From: Pseudomonadaceae bacterium
GTDB taxonomy: Bacteria > Pseudomonadota > Gammaproteobacteria > Pseudomonadales > Pseudomonadaceae
Direction of reading: 5' to 3'
Assembly: GCA_007692485.1 (NCBI GenBank)
Contig: REBY01000077.1
Location: 1 to 34,572 of the forward strand
Length of the DNA: 34,572 nucleotides
A model generated the notes under the pieces. It made no database searches. It saw nothing but the letters and a program-made list of their open reading frames with translations, and was not told the origin of the DNA. Positions within the stretch are counted from its first letter, which is position 1; each line of letters opens with the position of its first letter. Below, one piece after another: positions 15,802-23,842 of this stretch. The translations under genes and the position numbers were made by a program.

Positions 15802-16998
15802 ATGGAAATCCATTTCACCCAAGAACAAATCGCCTTCCGCGATGAAGTGCGTGAATTTCTCAAGCAGGAACTGCCTGCTGATATCGCAACCAAGGTCAAG
15901 CTGGGCAAAAATATGTCCAAGGAAGACCATGAGCGCTGGCAGAAAATCATCTCGAAAAAAGGCTGGTATGCACCCGGCTGGCCGGTCGAGCTCGGCGGCA
16001 CTGACTGGGGCCCGATCGAAAAGCATATTTTTGACGAAGAGTCAGCGGCTTATGGTGCCCCGCGCCTGGTACCCTTCGGCGTCAACATGGTTGCTCCGGT
16101 AATCATCAAGTTTGGTACCGAAGAGCAAAAGCAGAAGTACCTGCCACGTATTCTTGATGGCACCGATTGGTGGTGTCAGGGTTATTCCGAGCCGGGCGCT
16201 GGTTCTGACCTTGCTTCGCTGAAAACCCGCGCCGTACGTGATGGTGACCACTACATCGTCAACGGCCAGAAGACCTGGACTACATTGGGTCAGCACGCCA
16301 ACTGGATTTTCTGTCTGGTCCGCACCGATCCGGAAGCCCAACAGCAGCGTGGGATTTCCTTCCTGCTGATCGACCTGGACACCCCCGGCATCACCATGCG
16401 CCCGATCCACACGCTGGACGGCGAGCATGAAGTCAACGAAGTCTTCTTCGACGACGTTAAAGTACCGGTCGAAAACCTGGTCGGCGAAGAAAACAAGGGC
16501 TGGACCTGTGCCAAGTACCTGCTGACCCACGAGCGTACCGGCCTGGCCGGCATTGGTGCCTCCAAGGCGGCGCTGAGCAGCCTCAAGCGGATTGCCAGCA
16601 AGCAACTGAAAAACGGTCAGCCGCTGATTGAAGATGTAATGTTCCGCAGCCAGATCGCTGAAATCGAGATGTCGTTGATGGCTGCCGAAATGAGCACCCT
16701 TCGCATTGTTGCCTCCGCATCCGAAGGTGGTGTGCCCGGTGCTGAAAGCTCGATCCTCAAGGTTCAGGGTACTGAAATCCGTCAGACCATCACTCATCTG
16801 ATGCGCAAGGCGCTGGGGCCATACGCCCTGCCCTTCCTGCCGGAAGAAATGGAATATGACTATGATGGCGATGTGTTGCTGGCCGATTACAGCCCGTCAC
16901 TGGCTGGCTCGTACTTCAACATGCGCAAACTGTCGATCTTCGGCGGATCCAATGAGATCCAGAAGAATATCGTTTCTAAAATGATTCTTGAACTGTAA
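15802..16998 (+). CDS. pimC: Acyl-CoA dehydrogenase, PimC-like (large subunit)
   Basis: FAD-dependent alpha,beta-dehydrogenation of an acyl-CoA, with electrons passed to ETF. The start at 15802 (MEIHFTQEQ, 398 aa) follows a GAGG site; an in-frame ATG at 15748 would add 18 unrelated residues. Family motifs are present in order: N-terminal helical domain, GYSEPGAGSDLASLKT in the FAD/substrate strand region (about 130-145), KTWTTLGQHANWIFCLVRTD, and the C-terminal FGGSNEIQKNIVSKMIL. The sequence has the character of the protein annotated as pimeloyl-CoA dehydrogenase large subunit, and it is followed by its usual partner 11 bp later, so a heteromeric PimCD enzyme is likely. The pairing is strong; the exact chain length and diacid specificity are inferred. 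Confidence 0.88.
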   Translation: MEIHFTQEQIAFRDEVREFLKQELPADIATKVKLGKNMSKEDHERWQKIISKKGWYAPGWPVELGGTDWGPIEKHIFDEESAAYGAPRLVPFGVNMVAPVIIKFGTEEQKQKYLPRILDGTDWWCQGYSEPGAGSDLASLKTRAVRDGDHYIVNGQKTWTTLGQHANWIFCLVRTDPEAQQQRGISFLLIDLDTPGITMRPIHTLDGEHEVNEVFFDDVKVPVENLVGEENKGWTCAKYLLTHERTGLAGIGASKAALSSLKRIASKQLKNGQPLIEDVMFRSQIAEIEMSLMAAEMSTLRIVASASEGGVPGAESSILKVQGTEIRQTITHLMRKALGPYALPFLPEEMEYDYDGDVLLADYSPSLAGSYFNMRKLSIFGGSNEIQKNIVSKMILEL

Positions 16999-17009
16999 GG
17001 AGGTCGACC

Positions 17010-18143
17010 GTGGACTTCAAATTGACTGAAGAGCAACAGATGTTGAAGGAAACTGCGGAGCGACTGGTACGCGACGTATACACCTTTGACAAGCGCCTTA
17101 AATTCAGCGACAGCGAGGCCGGTTACAGCACCGAGTTCTGGCAGCAAATGGGCGAACTGGGCCTAACCGCCATTCCCTTCCCGGAAGAGCTGGGTGGTTT
17201 TGGTGGCAAGGGCGTGGAAACCATGCTGATCATGGAACAGCTGGGTGCCGGCATCTGCCTGGAGCCCTACATGGAATCCGTTATTCTGGCCGGTGGCCTG
17301 ATCACCCAACTGGGCAGCGATGCACAGAAAGACGAGCTGCTGGGTCAGATCGCCACGGGCGAACTGCAAGCTGCCGTTGCCTTGGACGAGCTGCACAGCC
17401 ATTACAACCTGCACGAAGTTCAAACCACTGCCAAGCAGTCTGGCGACAAGTGGACCCTGAACGGCCGTAAAGGTGTGGTGATTGGCGGTCATACCGCGGG
17501 CAAGATTCTGGTTTCTGCGCGAACCGCCGGTGACGTGCGCGACCAGCAAGGCATCAGCCTGTTCCTGCTCGACCCAACCACTGCTGGTGTGACCCGTCGC
17601 GCTTACTCCACAGTAGACGGTCGCAAAGGTTGCGAGCTGTTCCTTGACAATGCTGAAGCCGAGCTGCTGGGCAGCGCTGGCAATGCCTACGATGCCATCG
17701 CCTATCAGGCCGGCCGTGGTGTCGCCGCGCTGTGTGCCGAAGCCGTTGGTGCCATGCGCGTAGCCTGTGACATGACCCTGGATTACCTGAAGACTCGCAA
17801 GCAGTTTGGCGTGCCGATCGGTAAATTCCAGGTGCTGCAACACCGTATGGTCGATATGATCAGCGAGCTGGAGCGTGCCACGTCGATGACCATCCTGGCT
17901 GCGTGCCTGGCTGATGACGAAGACAGCGCTGAACGCACCGCCAAGCTGTCGGCGGCCAAGTTCATCGTTAACAAGGCTGCGCAGTATGTGGCTGAAGAAA
18001 GCATTCAGCTGCACGGTGGTATTGCCATGACCTGGGAATACAACGGCGCGCACTATGCCAAGCGTCTGGTAACCATCAGCCACCAGCTGGGTGATGATGA
18101 CCATCATCTGCAAGCTTATGCAAAAGGCTTGAGCCTGGCCTGA
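17010..18143 (+). CDS. pimD: Acyl-CoA dehydrogenase, PimD-like (small subunit)
   Basis: Partner of the preceding acyl-CoA dehydrogenase, 377 aa. It starts at GTG 17010, with a perfect AAGGAGGT ribosome-binding site 5-6 bp upstream that spans the preceding stop codon. The N-terminal helical domain carries FPEELGGFGGKGVETMLIME. The middle region ALDELHSHYNLHEVQTTAKQ is divergent from canonical GSD motifs, as in other PimD-type subunits. The C-terminal helical bundle has RKQFGVPIGKFQVLQHRMVD and LHGGIAMTWEYNGAHYAKR. Tight spacing argues for stoichiometric co-expression. A terminator begins 15 bp after the stop, so the operon ends here and etfBA is separate. As with PimC, the chain-length preference is inferred only. 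Confidence 0.87.
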   Translation: MDFKLTEEQQMLKETAERLVRDVYTFDKRLKFSDSEAGYSTEFWQQMGELGLTAIPFPEELGGFGGKGVETMLIMEQLGAGICLEPYMESVILAGGLITQLGSDAQKDELLGQIATGELQAAVALDELHSHYNLHEVQTTAKQSGDKWTLNGRKGVVIGGHTAGKILVSARTAGDVRDQQGISLFLLDPTTAGVTRRAYSTVDGRKGCELFLDNAEAELLGSAGNAYDAIAYQAGRGVAALCAEAVGAMRVACDMTLDYLKTRKQFGVPIGKFQVLQHRMVDMISELERATSMTILAACLADDEDSAERTAKLSAAKFIVNKAAQYVAEESIQLHGGIAMTWEYNGAHYAKRLVTISHQLGDDDHHLQAYAKGLSLA

Positions 18144-18157
18144 TTGTGATCGAAACT

Positions 18158-18196
18158 GCCTGCTTCGGACGAAATGTGACCGGAGCAGGCGTTTTT
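18158..18196 (+). terminator. Rho-independent terminator of the acyl-CoA dehydrogenase operon
   Basis: The arms GCCTGCTTCGG (18158-18168) and CCGGAGCAGGC (18180-18190), with one G-T pair and an 11-nt loop, are followed by GTTTTT. Confidence 0.85.
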
Positions 18197-18225
18197 GTCA
18201 CAGAAATCTGTTAAATTGCACTATC

Positions 18226-18249
18226 GGATAGCGGCTTCGACCGTTATCC
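18226..18249 (+). other. Hairpin in the region upstream of etfB
   Basis: The arms GGATAGCGG (18226-18234) and CCGTTATCC (18241-18249), with one G-T pair, enclose the loop CTTCGA, 66 bp before etfB. It could be a 5' leader stem or a regulatory dyad. No T-run follows, so it is not a simple terminator. Confidence 0.4.
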
Positions 18250-18314
18250 TATGCACCCTTTTGAATGTCATGCGCCCGCCGGGCGTCTCATAGACCTGTG
18301 GAGGACGAACGTCC

Positions 18315-19064
18315 ATGAAAATCCTCGTCGCCGTTAAGCGCGTGGTCGATTACAACGTAAAGATTCGTGTCAAAGCGGACAATTCCGGTGTAGACCTCGC
18401 CAACGTCAAGATGTCGATGAACCCCTTCTGTGAAATTGCCGTCGAAGAAGCCGTGCGTCTGAAAGAAAAAGGCGTGGCCACTGAAATCGTCGCAGTTTCC
18501 GTTGGCACGACCGCTTCGCAAGAACAGCTGCGTACTGCCCTGGCACTGGGTGCTGACCGCGCCGTGCTGGTTGAGTCCGCTGAAGAGCTGAGCTCGCTGA
18601 ACATCGCCAAGCTGCTCAAAGGTGTTGTCGATAAGGAAGAGCCGCAACTGGTTATCCTTGGCAAACAAGCCATCGACTCCGACAACAACCAGACTGGCCA
18701 GATGCTGGCAGCACTGAGCGGCTACGCTCAGGGCACCTTCGCTTCTGAGGTTGCCATTGATGGTGACAAAGTTAAGGTCATCCGTGAAATTGACGGCGGC
18801 CTGCAGACCGTTGATCTGAAACTGCCTGCCATCGTAACGACCGACCTGCGTCTGAACGAGCCACGCTACGCTTCGCTGCCGAACATCATGAAAGCGAAGA
18901 AGAAGCCGCTGGAAGTGCTCAAGCCGGAAGATCTGGGTGTAAGCATCAACGCTTGCGTCAAGACCCTCAAGGTTGAAGCTCCTGCCGCCCGCAGCGCCGG
19001 TATCAAGGTGAAGACCGTGGACGAGCTGGTCGACAAACTCAAGAACGAAGCCAAGGTGATCTAA
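18315..19064 (+). CDS. etfB: Electron transfer flavoprotein beta subunit
   Basis: Small subunit of the FAD/AMP-containing ETF heterodimer that takes electrons from acyl-CoA dehydrogenases and passes them to ETF-ubiquinone oxidoreductase. The 249 aa begin [20 protein letters not shown], the standard EtfB N-terminus. AMP-binding features follow ([20 protein letters not shown], about 115-134), then the docking segment [19 protein letters not shown] near 193-211, which in this family contains the recognition loop for dehydrogenases. A GAGGA site lies upstream (18301-18305). The etfA start follows the stop codon immediately. It is placed directly after the acyl-CoA dehydrogenase operon but behind a terminator, so it is likely expressed constitutively and serves all acyl-CoA dehydrogenases. 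Confidence 0.96.
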   Translation: MKILVAVKRVVDYNVKIRVKADNSGVDLANVKMSMNPFCEIAVEEAVRLKEKGVATEIVAVSVGTTASQEQLRTALALGADRAVLVESAEELSSLNIAKLLKGVVDKEEPQLVILGKQAIDSDNNQTGQMLAALSGYAQGTFASEVAIDGDKVKVIREIDGGLQTVDLKLPAIVTTDLRLNEPRYASLPNIMKAKKKPLEVLKPEDLGVSINACVKTLKVEAPAARSAGIKVKTVDELVDKLKNEAKVI

Positions 19065-19994
19065 ATGACAATTTTGGTTATTGCTGAACACAACAACGCC
19101 GAACTCAACGGCGCTACCCTGAACACCGTGGCTGCGGCCAAGGCCATCGGCGGTGATATCGCTGTTCTGGTCGCTGGTGAAGGTTGCTCTGCTGTCGCAG
19201 ACGCGGCTGCCAAGGTCGAAGGCGTTAGCAAGGTCCTGTTGGCTGATAACGCTGCCTACGGCCATCAGCTGCCGGAGAACATCTCCCTGCTGATCGCTGA
19301 GCTGGGCAAGGACTACAGCCACGTACTGGCCCCGGCCAGCACCAGCGGCAAAAACTATATGCCGCGCGTTGCTGCCCTGCTGGACGTTGATCAGATCTCG
19401 GAAATCATCGCCGTTGAAAGCGCTGATACCTTCAAGCGTCCGATCTATGCCGGTAACGCCATTGCCACCGTGCAGTGCACTGCTGACACCAAGGTCATTA
19501 CTGTGCGCCCGACAGGCTTTGATGCTGTTGCCGCCGAAGGTGGCAGCGCCAGCGTAGAAGCCGTCTCTGCTGCCCACGACGCTGGTATCTCCAGCTTTGT
19601 TGGTGAAGAGCTGGCCAAGTCTGACCGTCCTGAGCTGGCTTCAGCCAAGATCGTCATCTCTGGCGGCCGCGGCATGCAGAATGGCGACAACTTCGAAATG
19701 CTGTACACACTGGCTGACAAGTTGGGCGCAGGCGTTGGTGCCTCGCGTGCAGCGGTTGACGCCGGCTTCGTACCCAACGACATGCAGGTCGGCCAGACCG
19801 GTAAGATCGTTGCACCGCAGCTCTACGTTGCCGTGGGCATTTCCGGTGCTATCCAGCATCTGGCGGGCATGAAAGACTCCAAGGTGATCGTTGCGATCAA
19901 CAAGGACGAAGAAGCCCCGATCTTCCAGGTTGCCGATTACGGCCTGGTAGCTGACCTGTTCGAAGCGGTACCCGAACTGGAAGGCAAGGTGTAA
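19065..19994 (+). CDS. etfA: Electron transfer flavoprotein alpha subunit
   Basis: Large ETF subunit that binds the redox FAD. It is 309 aa, of normal length. The C-terminal FAD domain carries [55 protein letters not shown] and [20 protein letters not shown], which together contact the flavin (the VGISGA and HLAGM segments are family hallmarks). The N-terminal domain pairs with EtfB. The ATG begins on the base after the etfB stop, so the two are translationally coupled for equal output. A strong terminator follows 37 bp after the stop. Function within the window: electron sink for PimCD and any other acyl-CoA dehydrogenases of the cell. Confidence 0.96.
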   Translation: MTILVIAEHNNAELNGATLNTVAAAKAIGGDIAVLVAGEGCSAVADAAAKVEGVSKVLLADNAAYGHQLPENISLLIAELGKDYSHVLAPASTSGKNYMPRVAALLDVDQISEIIAVESADTFKRPIYAGNAIATVQCTADTKVITVRPTGFDAVAAEGGSASVEAVSAAHDAGISSFVGEELAKSDRPELASAKIVISGGRGMQNGDNFEMLYTLADKLGAGVGASRAAVDAGFVPNDMQVGQTGKIVAPQLYVAVGISGAIQHLAGMKDSKVIVAINKDEEAPIFQVADYGLVADLFEAVPELEGKV

Positions 19995-20031
19995 CGGCAG
20001 CGTCAAGCCGCAAGCCTTAAGCTTCAAGAAG

Positions 20032-20058
20032 ACCCCGGCTCTCGAGTCGGGGTTTTTT
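20032..20058 (+). terminator. Rho-independent terminator of etfBA
   Basis: The arms CCCCGGCT (20033-20040) and AGTCGGGG (20045-20052), with one G-T pair and loop CTCG, are followed by TTTTTT. Confidence 0.9.
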
Positions 20059-20131
20059 ATTGCCTGAGTCACAGTAAATACACTAGCCTTTCAGCATCCC
20101 CCTCCACGGCATTGCGCGTTATCCAGGGACC

Positions 20132-20735
20132 ATGCTGAAACTACTCTTTATCGGTGCCGGCGGTATTGGTGGCTATTATGCCGCGCGTCTGCTCCGTGCC
20201 GGCCATCAGATCACCTTGAGCGCGCGTGGCGAGCATCTTGCTGCATTGCAACGCAACGGACTCCGCGTGCATTATCAGGGCGACACATGGCACCACCAGG
20301 TCACCGCCCTGAGCCATGGCGACTTGATCGCCCGGCACAAGGCCAAGGACTTCACAGCCATCGTACTGACCCTCAAGTCCTCGGCCACCGCCGCTGTCAT
20401 GCAGGAACTGGCCGACTGGCTGCGAGCGGCTGACGCATCACCCCGAACATGGCCCCGTCGTCTATGCCATGATGGCTGAGACCCTGCAGGCAGCCCGGAC
20501 CGATGGCGTTGAGCTGAGCACCGAGGATCTCGACGAAATGCATGAACTGATCCGCTCGTTCAATGCCATCAAGACCTCGATGCTGGTTGACCGCGAGAAA
20601 GGCCGGCCGCTGGAGCTTGAGAGTATTGCCGGTGCTGTGCTGCGACGCTGCAAACAGCAGCAGCTGGCGGCGCCCCATACCGAACGGGTGATGAGGGCAT
20701 TGCAAGCGGAATACCCCTGGCAGCATAATGGTTAA
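20132..20735 (+). pseudogene. 2-dehydropantoate 2-reductase family gene, internally deleted and frameshifted
   Basis: Two frames in a row encode the two ends of a PanE/ApbA-like reductase. The first (20132-20479) starts MLKLLFIGAGGIGGYYAARL, a perfect NADP-binding Rossmann motif, and runs in family register for about 100 residues before turning to PRTWPRR and stopping. The second frame (from about 20433, stop at 20735) carries GPVVYAMMAETLQAARTDG and then TSMLVDREKGRPLELESIAG, the conserved C-terminal substrate-binding signature. Intact members have about 300 residues; here only about 200 codons remain and the middle, including the catalytic lysine region, is missing. A deletion with a frame change near 20420-20445 explains it. 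The product cannot be functional. It lies between etfA and the diguanylate cyclase gene. Confidence 0.82.
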
Positions 20736-20761
20736 ACCCAGTGTGTTCAGGATGAACCTGT

Positions 20762-22450
20762 GTGAGCTTGAAAACCCGTTTTCAATTGCTGATTGCCGCC
20801 CTGCTACTGATCGCTTCAGTCGCCACCTGGACTGTTTTCGAGCGCATTGCCGAAGGCATTGTCGAGCAATGGGGGCTGCGGGTAGCGGAAATCCAGGTAC
20901 GCTATGACAGTGCCCGGCTGCTGCAACCCCTGGAACGGGAAATCGCCCTGGCCATGCAGATGGCCGACTCTACCGTCCTGCGCCGCTGGTCACGCAACCC
21001 TGACGATGCCGACTTGCTGGCTGCGGCCACCGAGGAAATGGAGAGCTTTCGCCGTAACTTCCGCGATCAGAACTACTTTGTCGCACTGCGCGAGTCCGGC
21101 GCCTACTACCACAACAATGCCGCCGATGAGTATGCCGACGAGCCCTACCGTTACAGCCTGAACCCGGACAACCCTGATGATGCCTGGTTTTATCTGCTGG
21201 TTGAACAGGGCAAGCAGTTCCACATCAATATCAACCCGGACGTGGAACTGGATGTCACCAAACTGTGGATCGATGTGCTCATGTATGACAATGGCGAGAT
21301 TACCGGCATGGTCGGTACCGGCCTCGAACTGGAGAGCTTCCTGCAGGAGATTGTCGATATTGGCCAACCCGGTATCACGACCCTATTTCTCGATCACAGC
21401 GGCGCGATTCAGCTGCACCGTGACCCGGGTATCATCGACTACGCCAGCCTGATCAAACCCGAAGGTCAGAAAAGCACGATAGAGCTCTTGCTCAGCGGTG
21501 GCGAATCCCGGGTTCGCGACATGATGGAGCAGCTACGCACTCAACAGGCCGGCCCCGAACAGGTGCTGACGGACTTTGTCAGCATGGATGGCCAGCGCCA
21601 CCTGGCAGGCATCGCCTACCTGCCTGCCATTGACTGGTTTGAAGTCACCCTGATTGACCTCGACGAGCTGATGCCGGTCAGCCGCTTTGCCTCGGTGGCG
21701 ATAGTGTTCAGCCTGATGCTGCTGGCGGCCTTGCTGATCATGCATATTGCCCTGCGCCGCTTGCTGCTGGACCCCTTGCTGGCACTCGAACAGTCCATGC
21801 TCAAAGTGCGCGACGGCAACTTTGATGCGGCCGACGAACTGCCTGCCAGCAGCGGCGAAATTGGCCGCGTCATCAATCACTTCCGCGGTATGGCCAGCGC
21901 CATTCGTGACAATACACGTAACCTCGAGGCCAAAGTTCACGAGCGTACCCTGGCCCTGGAGCGGCTGGCCCGCCACGATGACCTGACCGGCCTGTTCAAT
22001 CGCCGCGGCATGAATGAACTGCTGCACGAGGTACAGGCCCGCTGTCAGCGTGAAAACCAGAGTTATGGCCTGATCTGGCTTGACCTGGACAACTTCAAAG
22101 ACCTCAATGACAACCATGGTCACAGCATGGGTGATCACGCTCTGAAAGCCGTTGCCGAACAGCTGCGCGCCGGCATTCGCCCGTATGATCATGCCGCGCG
22201 CTGGGGTGGGGACGAATTTCTCGTGCTGCTCACCCCCTGCGACCCATCTACCCTGGCGCGCACTGCCGAACGCCTGCGCGCCATGATCGCTGAAGCATCA
22301 GGCCAGCAAGGTCCGATGTTTACTGTCAGTGTCGGCGCCTGCCTGGCCAGCGCCGACCGCCCCCTGCATACCGTGCTGCAGGCCGCTGACGAAGCCCTGT
22401 ATCAGGCCAAACAAGCCGGGCGCAACCAATACCGCGTGACGACTGACTGA
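20762..22450 (+). CDS. Membrane diguanylate cyclase with periplasmic sensor, HAMP and GGDEF
   Basis: Predicted synthesis of cyclic di-GMP in response to a periplasmic signal. The start is GTG at 20762 (562 aa); AGGA lies 8-11 bp upstream. The order is: membrane span about 7-25; periplasmic double-Cache-like domain about 30-310, rich in aromatic and acidic residues (NPDNPDDAWFYLLVEQGKQF); second span about 313-336; HAMP about 340-385 (LLDPLLALEQSMLKVRDGNF); coiled linker; then the GGDEF domain from about 405. The active-site motif is intact, GGDEF at residues 482-486. An RxxD inhibitory site (RPYD, 473-476) lies at the canonical five-residue spacing, so product inhibition is expected. There is no EAL domain. 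It lies between the panE remnant and the transporter, but the transporter has its own promoter. Confidence 0.92.
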   Translation: MSLKTRFQLLIAALLLIASVATWTVFERIAEGIVEQWGLRVAEIQVRYDSARLLQPLEREIALAMQMADSTVLRRWSRNPDDADLLAAATEEMESFRRNFRDQNYFVALRESGAYYHNNAADEYADEPYRYSLNPDNPDDAWFYLLVEQGKQFHININPDVELDVTKLWIDVLMYDNGEITGMVGTGLELESFLQEIVDIGQPGITTLFLDHSGAIQLHRDPGIIDYASLIKPEGQKSTIELLLSGGESRVRDMMEQLRTQQAGPEQVLTDFVSMDGQRHLAGIAYLPAIDWFEVTLIDLDELMPVSRFASVAIVFSLMLLAALLIMHIALRRLLLDPLLALEQSMLKVRDGNFDAADELPASSGEIGRVINHFRGMASAIRDNTRNLEAKVHERTLALERLARHDDLTGLFNRRGMNELLHEVQARCQRENQSYGLIWLDLDNFKDLNDNHGHSMGDHALKAVAEQLRAGIRPYDHAARWGGDEFLVLLTPCDPSTLARTAERLRAMIAEASGQQGPMFTVSVGACLASADRPLHTVLQAADEALYQAKQAGRNQYRVTTD

Positions 22451-22533
22451 CGGCGAACGCTCAACCCCAACCAAGCCTGCCCGCCCCTCCCTGCAGTCCG
22501 TCTAAAAATAGACTTAACTGTGCCTACGACCTT

Positions 22534-22561
22534 TTGCATTGTGTCTCATGATGAGTAAAAT
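22534..22561 (+). promoter_or_regulatory. Predicted sigma-70 promoter of the TRAP transporter operon
   Basis: TTGCAT (22534-22539), a 16-bp spacer, then TAAAAT (22556-22561). Transcription would start near 22568, inside operator C1. Confidence 0.5.
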
Positions 22562-22565
22562 GGTA

Positions 22566-22580
22566 TTCTGACAAGCGAAA
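22566..22580 (+). promoter_or_regulatory. Predicted IclR-type operator, site C1
   Basis: TTCTGACAAGCGAAA, 11 of 15 bases as in site A, with the right arm GCGAAA intact. It overlaps the predicted transcription start and lies 31 bp, about three helical turns, upstream of the stronger site C2. Confidence 0.5.
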
Positions 22581-22596
22581 CATAACAACAGTTTAA

Positions 22597-22611
22597 TTCC
22601 GCTGTGCGAAA
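22597..22611 (+). promoter_or_regulatory. Predicted IclR-type operator, site C2
   Basis: TTCCGCTGTGCGAAA, 14 of 15 bases as in site A, 25 bp before the ATG of the TAXI binding protein. The flanks also agree with site A (ATTCCGC at left, GAAACAAA at right), which extends the match beyond the core. Confidence 0.7.
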
Positions 22612-22635
22612 CAAACATAAGACAGGCATTACACT

Positions 22636-23796
22636 ATGCGCATGCGTTTTCGTCACCTTGCCGGCAGCCTGGCCCTGGGCCTGACTTTGCCGCTTACTGC
22701 CCTCGCCGAATCTGCCTTACCGCGGGTTATGGTCTGGACTGCCTATGGCACCGGCGCTGCCGGCTATGCCCAGGCAGCCGCCCTCGGCGGTATGCTGAAA
22801 CACAAGGAAGGCAGCAATATTCGTATTCTGCCCGGTCGCAATGACGTATCACGGATGATCCCGCTGAAGAATGGCCGCGCCGACTATTGTCTGTGCGGTA
22901 TCGCCAGCTATTTCGGCCAGGAAGGCATCTTTCTGTTCAATCGCCCGACCTGGGGGCCACAACCAATTCGTATGGTGCTGGCCAGCCAGGGCACGCAAAG
23001 CTTTGGGCTGGCTGCGGCAGCGGATACCGGGCTGGACTCGCCCGCGGACTTGCGCGGTCAGCGCATCATCTTTATCCGCGGGGCGGACTCGATCAATATG
23101 ATCACTACCGCCATCCTTGCCTATGCCAACCTGACCTGGGATGACGTACGCCGGGTCGATGCCGCCGGCACCAACGAGGCCATTGAAGCGCTGATCAACG
23201 GCCATGCCGATGTCATGCCGATGTCCACCCGTACCCCCTTGATGGAGCGCATCGCTTCCAGCCCGCGCGGAATTAACTGGCTGGACATGCCCAATGAAAC
23301 CGAAGAGGAACAGGCAGCCTGGGAACGCGCGCAGCAGGTCATCCCCTACTACCTGCCTCAGGTGGAAACCCGCGGGGCCGGGGTATCCGAAGCCAACCCT
23401 TGGCAAGGCGGCGGTTATGCACTCCCGATCCTGGTGACCAACTCAGATCGCGATGCCGATGAGGTCTACGCACTGACCCGTTTTGTCGACGAGAACTTTG
23501 CTGACTTCAAGGATCTCGCGCCAGGCGCAGAAGGCTGGGAGCTGAGCCGTCAGGTGTTTGACTGGGTCATGCCTTATCACGAAGGGGCGATTCGTTACTT
23601 TCGTGAGGTCGGCGTCTGGACAGATAAGCATCAGGCGCACAACGACAGCTTACTGGAGCGGCAGGCCATTCTGATGGATGCCTGGGCCGAGTACCTGCCC
23701 AACCCCAATGAAGATGATTTCGCCGCCGGCTGGATGCGCATGCGTGCCCAAGCCCTGAGCGCCAAGGGGTTTGACCCGGGGTTCCGCCGCAATTGA
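22636..23796 (+). CDS. TAXI-family TRAP transporter solute-binding protein
   Basis: Periplasmic binding protein of a tripartite ATP-independent transporter. The 386 aa begin with a signal peptide (MRMRFRHLAGSLALGLTLPLTALAES; cleavage probably near 25). The TAXI fold is recognised from the N-terminal strand with a glycine-rich ligand loop (TAYGTGAAGYAQAAALGGML), then LPGRNDVSRMIPLKNGRADY, the RIIFIRGADSINMIT segment after the lobe crossing, and AGTNEAIEALINGHADVMPM. At 386 aa it is longer than common TAXI proteins (about 320-330), the extra length being in the C-terminal third. The fused permease follows 46 bp later. Known TAXI ligands are mostly organic acids and amino acids; here the operators tie it to acyl-CoA catabolism, so a carboxylic acid is the likely cargo. 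Confidence 0.9.
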   Translation: MRMRFRHLAGSLALGLTLPLTALAESALPRVMVWTAYGTGAAGYAQAAALGGMLKHKEGSNIRILPGRNDVSRMIPLKNGRADYCLCGIASYFGQEGIFLFNRPTWGPQPIRMVLASQGTQSFGLAAAADTGLDSPADLRGQRIIFIRGADSINMITTAILAYANLTWDDVRRVDAAGTNEAIEALINGHADVMPMSTRTPLMERIASSPRGINWLDMPNETEEEQAAWERAQQVIPYYLPQVETRGAGVSEANPWQGGGYALPILVTNSDRDADEVYALTRFVDENFADFKDLAPGAEGWELSRQVFDWVMPYHEGAIRYFREVGVWTDKHQAHNDSLLERQAILMDAWAEYLPNPNEDDFAAGWMRMRAQALSAKGFDPGFRRN

Positions 23797-23842
23797 GCGC
23801 CGGACCCGAGCCAACTACCGTCACCCGAATTGAGTACACCGC

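Noticed and set aside
18222-18236. TATCGGATAGCGGCT before etfB as a possible further operator
   Set aside because: 11 of 15 with both outer arms broken; the bases are better explained by the GGATAGCGG/CCGTTATCC hairpin, and etfBA is expected to be expressed generally.
18288-19577. 429-aa open frame antisense to etfB-etfA
   Set aside because: The sense frames are unmistakable EtfB and EtfA. The antisense frame has no family motif and arises from the strong codon bias of these genes.
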